Translations under genes and position numbers: made by a program
Part shown: in pieces, positions 37,224-38,117 of the stretch
Layout: each line of letters starts with the position of its first letter
Position numbering within the stretch: position 1 is the first letter of the stretch
From: a virus
Length of the DNA stretch: 38,117 nucleotides
Reading direction: 5' to 3' (one strand)
Virus record (IMG/VR): IMGVR_UViG_3300023172_002613
Coordinates: 1-38,117 of that record
Notes under the pieces: generated by a model
What the model saw: the letters and a program-made list of their open reading frames with translations, nothing else
Told to the model about the DNA's origin: nothing
Database searches by the model: none

Positions 37224-38117
37224 TTATTTTGTAGTTGCTACGTATACTCCATTCCAAGTTTTAATTTTTTGTTGCTCCATATTAATTATTCTTTGAAGCA
37301 TTACATTATAGTACTTATCCAATATTTGAGGATATTGAGTTGTAATTTGTTCAATTTGTTGTCTAGCATTTATCCATTGTGCATTTCTATAAAACTTTAA
37401 AAAATCATTGTGTTTATTAAAAAATTCACTATCAACACTTTCAAATAATACTGTGTATATAGTTGCTGGTTCAGTTTTACCTTTAACTGCTATCATATCT
37501 AACTCAATAAATTTATATGAATCTGATACTGATGTTTCTCCCACTAACAATGTTAATCCATATTCTTTACTCTGTCCTTCTAAACGTGCCGCTAAATTAA
37601 CTGCATCGCCAAGAACAGAATAGTCAAATCTTTGGTTTGAACCCATATTACCAACAACAACACTACCAGTATTAATACCAATACCAATTTTAATTGGTAA
37701 GAGCCCTTCACTTTCCAATTCCTTATTAAGTTTTGATAATGCTACAAACATTTCATTGGCAGTTTTAATTGCTAGTTGTTTTTGTTGAGGAACGTCTAAC
37801 GGTGCGTTCCAAAATGCCATCAAAGCATCACCAATATATTTGTCAACAGTTCCGTCATTTTTCATAACAATGTCTGTCATAGGAGTCATATAACGATTAA
37901 TAAGTTTTGTTAGTCCTTGTGGATCTGTTTTGTACTGTTCACTAATTGGAGTAAATCCTCTTATGTCACTAAACAATATTGTTAATTCTCTTGTGTCGCC
38001 ACCAAGTTTTAGTAACTCTGGATTCTTTTGTAATTTTTTAACCATAGCAGGTGCCAAATAATGTTCAAATTGTTTTTTGATTTGTTGTTTGAGTTGAAAC
38101 TCTTTTACAAATCTATT
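37224..38117 (-). CDS. Class III adenylyl cyclase (5' end beyond the window)
   Basis: 297 codons are visible and the frame is open to the right edge, so the N-terminal part is missing. Catalytic domain: ILFSDIRGFTPIS (metal-binding Asp), KYIGDALMAFW (second Asp, with the adenine-specifying Lys in VDKYIGD), and RFDYSVLGDAVNLAARLEG (adenine-contacting Asp, then the Asn and Arg of the transition-state pair). The key residues fit ATP rather than GTP. The sequence before it (FEHYLAPAMVKKL ... LGGDTREL) is the usual linker after membrane CHASE2-type or HAMP sensors. It would raise cAMP in the infected cell. A TTG at 38057 is not the likely start because the domain linker begins earlier. Confidence 0.92.
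   Translation of the reverse strand, partial: NRFVKEFQLKQQIKKQFEHYLAPAMVKKLQKNPELLKLGGDTRELTILFSDIRGFTPISEQYKTDPQGLTKLINRYMTPMTDIVMKNDGTVDKYIGDALMAFWNAPLDVPQQKQLAIKTANEMFVALSKLNKELESEGLLPIKIGIGINTGSVVVGNMGSNQRFDYSVLGDAVNLAARLEGQSKEYGLTLLVGETSVSDSYKFIELDMIAVKGKTEPATIYTVLFESVDSEFFNKHNDFLKFYRNAQWINARQQIEQITTQYPQILDKYYNVMLQRIINMEQQKIKTWNGVYVATTK

Noticed and set aside
1-38117. CRISPR array or insertion sequence
   Set aside because: No regularly spaced direct repeats and no transposase-like gene were seen on either strand.
1-38117. Bacterial chromosome segment rather than phage
   Set aside because: Host-like genes (clpA, dnaJ, guaC, folE, permease, cyclase) are interleaved with T4-type gp43, gp44, gp45, RNase H, spanins and T4-like late promoters, all on one strand with short overlaps.

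Overview
This window is a gene-dense, AT-rich stretch of a T4-like myovirus genome, most likely a marine phage. Every convincing gene lies on the minus strand, so transcription runs from the right end to the left end. The T4-type replication core is present: family B DNA polymerase (gp43), sliding clamp (gp45), RFC-like clamp loader (gp44) and a T4 RNase H-type 5' nuclease. Around it are a GroES-like co-chaperonin, an A-type Fe-S carrier, a peroxiredoxin, a glutaredoxin and sugar-nucleotide genes, which resembles cyanophage and pelagimyophage gene content. A SAR11-like or other marine alphaproteobacterial host is an inference from base composition and gene content; the sequence does not prove it.

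Layout from right to left, in transcription order. (1) 38.1-33.5 kb: a truncated class III adenylyl cyclase, two small membrane proteins, an overlapping lysine-dehydrogenase / aminoadipate-semialdehyde dehydrogenase / 2OG-oxygenase operon, and a tRNA-Gly(GCC) with its own promoter. (2) 33.4-28.4 kb: a methyltransferase, a gene with a probable frameshift at an A6 run, a phage Hfq, a candidate structured small RNA, a histone-H1-like protein, an IscA-like carrier, a DnaE-like fragment that stops just before the catalytic aspartates, a GroES-like protein and several small unknowns. (3) 28.4-16.8 kb: a DUF2061 protein and the clamp loader, then a long run that looks like a DNA hypermodification and purine-salvage locus. 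It holds a DpdA-like transglycosylase, a ParB/DGQHR-fold protein, an HNH-like protein, a glycosyltransferase, GalE, FolE, an AzgA-type purine permease, GMP reductase, a Gpt-like phosphoribosyltransferase and a QueE-like radical SAM enzyme. (4) 16.8-12 kb: unknowns, a cupin, RNase H, a periplasmic HtrA-like protease and a glutaredoxin. (5) 12-9.9 kb: a probable lysis cassette of two small membrane proteins, a class 3 lipase, an i-spanin and an o-spanin. (6) 9.9-2.3 kb: DnaJ (type B) with ClpA, two unknowns, DNA polymerase and sliding clamp. (7) 2.3 kb to the left end: peroxiredoxin, a lipoprotein, unknowns, a QueD-like T-fold protein without the usual catalytic Cys, and the first 31 codons of another gene.

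How the parts may work together: FolE, the QueD-like protein and QueE supply a 7-deazaguanine precursor. The DpdA-like enzyme would exchange it for guanine in DNA. Its last ten residues nearly copy the C-terminal tail of the phage DNA polymerase, which suggests that both dock on the gp45 clamp and that modification is coupled to replication. Base exchange releases free guanine; the permease, Gpt-like PRTase and GMP reductase encoded in the same run could recapture purines. The glycosyltransferase and epimerase raise the possibility of a sugar-decorated deazaguanine. QueC is not in the window.

Two promoter classes are readable. Host-like sigma-70 promoters (TTGACA/T, 15-17 nt spacer, TATAAT-like) precede DNA polymerase, clamp, DnaJ, QueE, the DGQHR gene, a 34-aa gene, IscA and the tRNA. 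T4-type late motifs (NATAAATA) precede Hfq, the lysine operon, the 118-aa and 71-aa proteins, and others; three of them sit exactly 36 nt upstream of the start codon.
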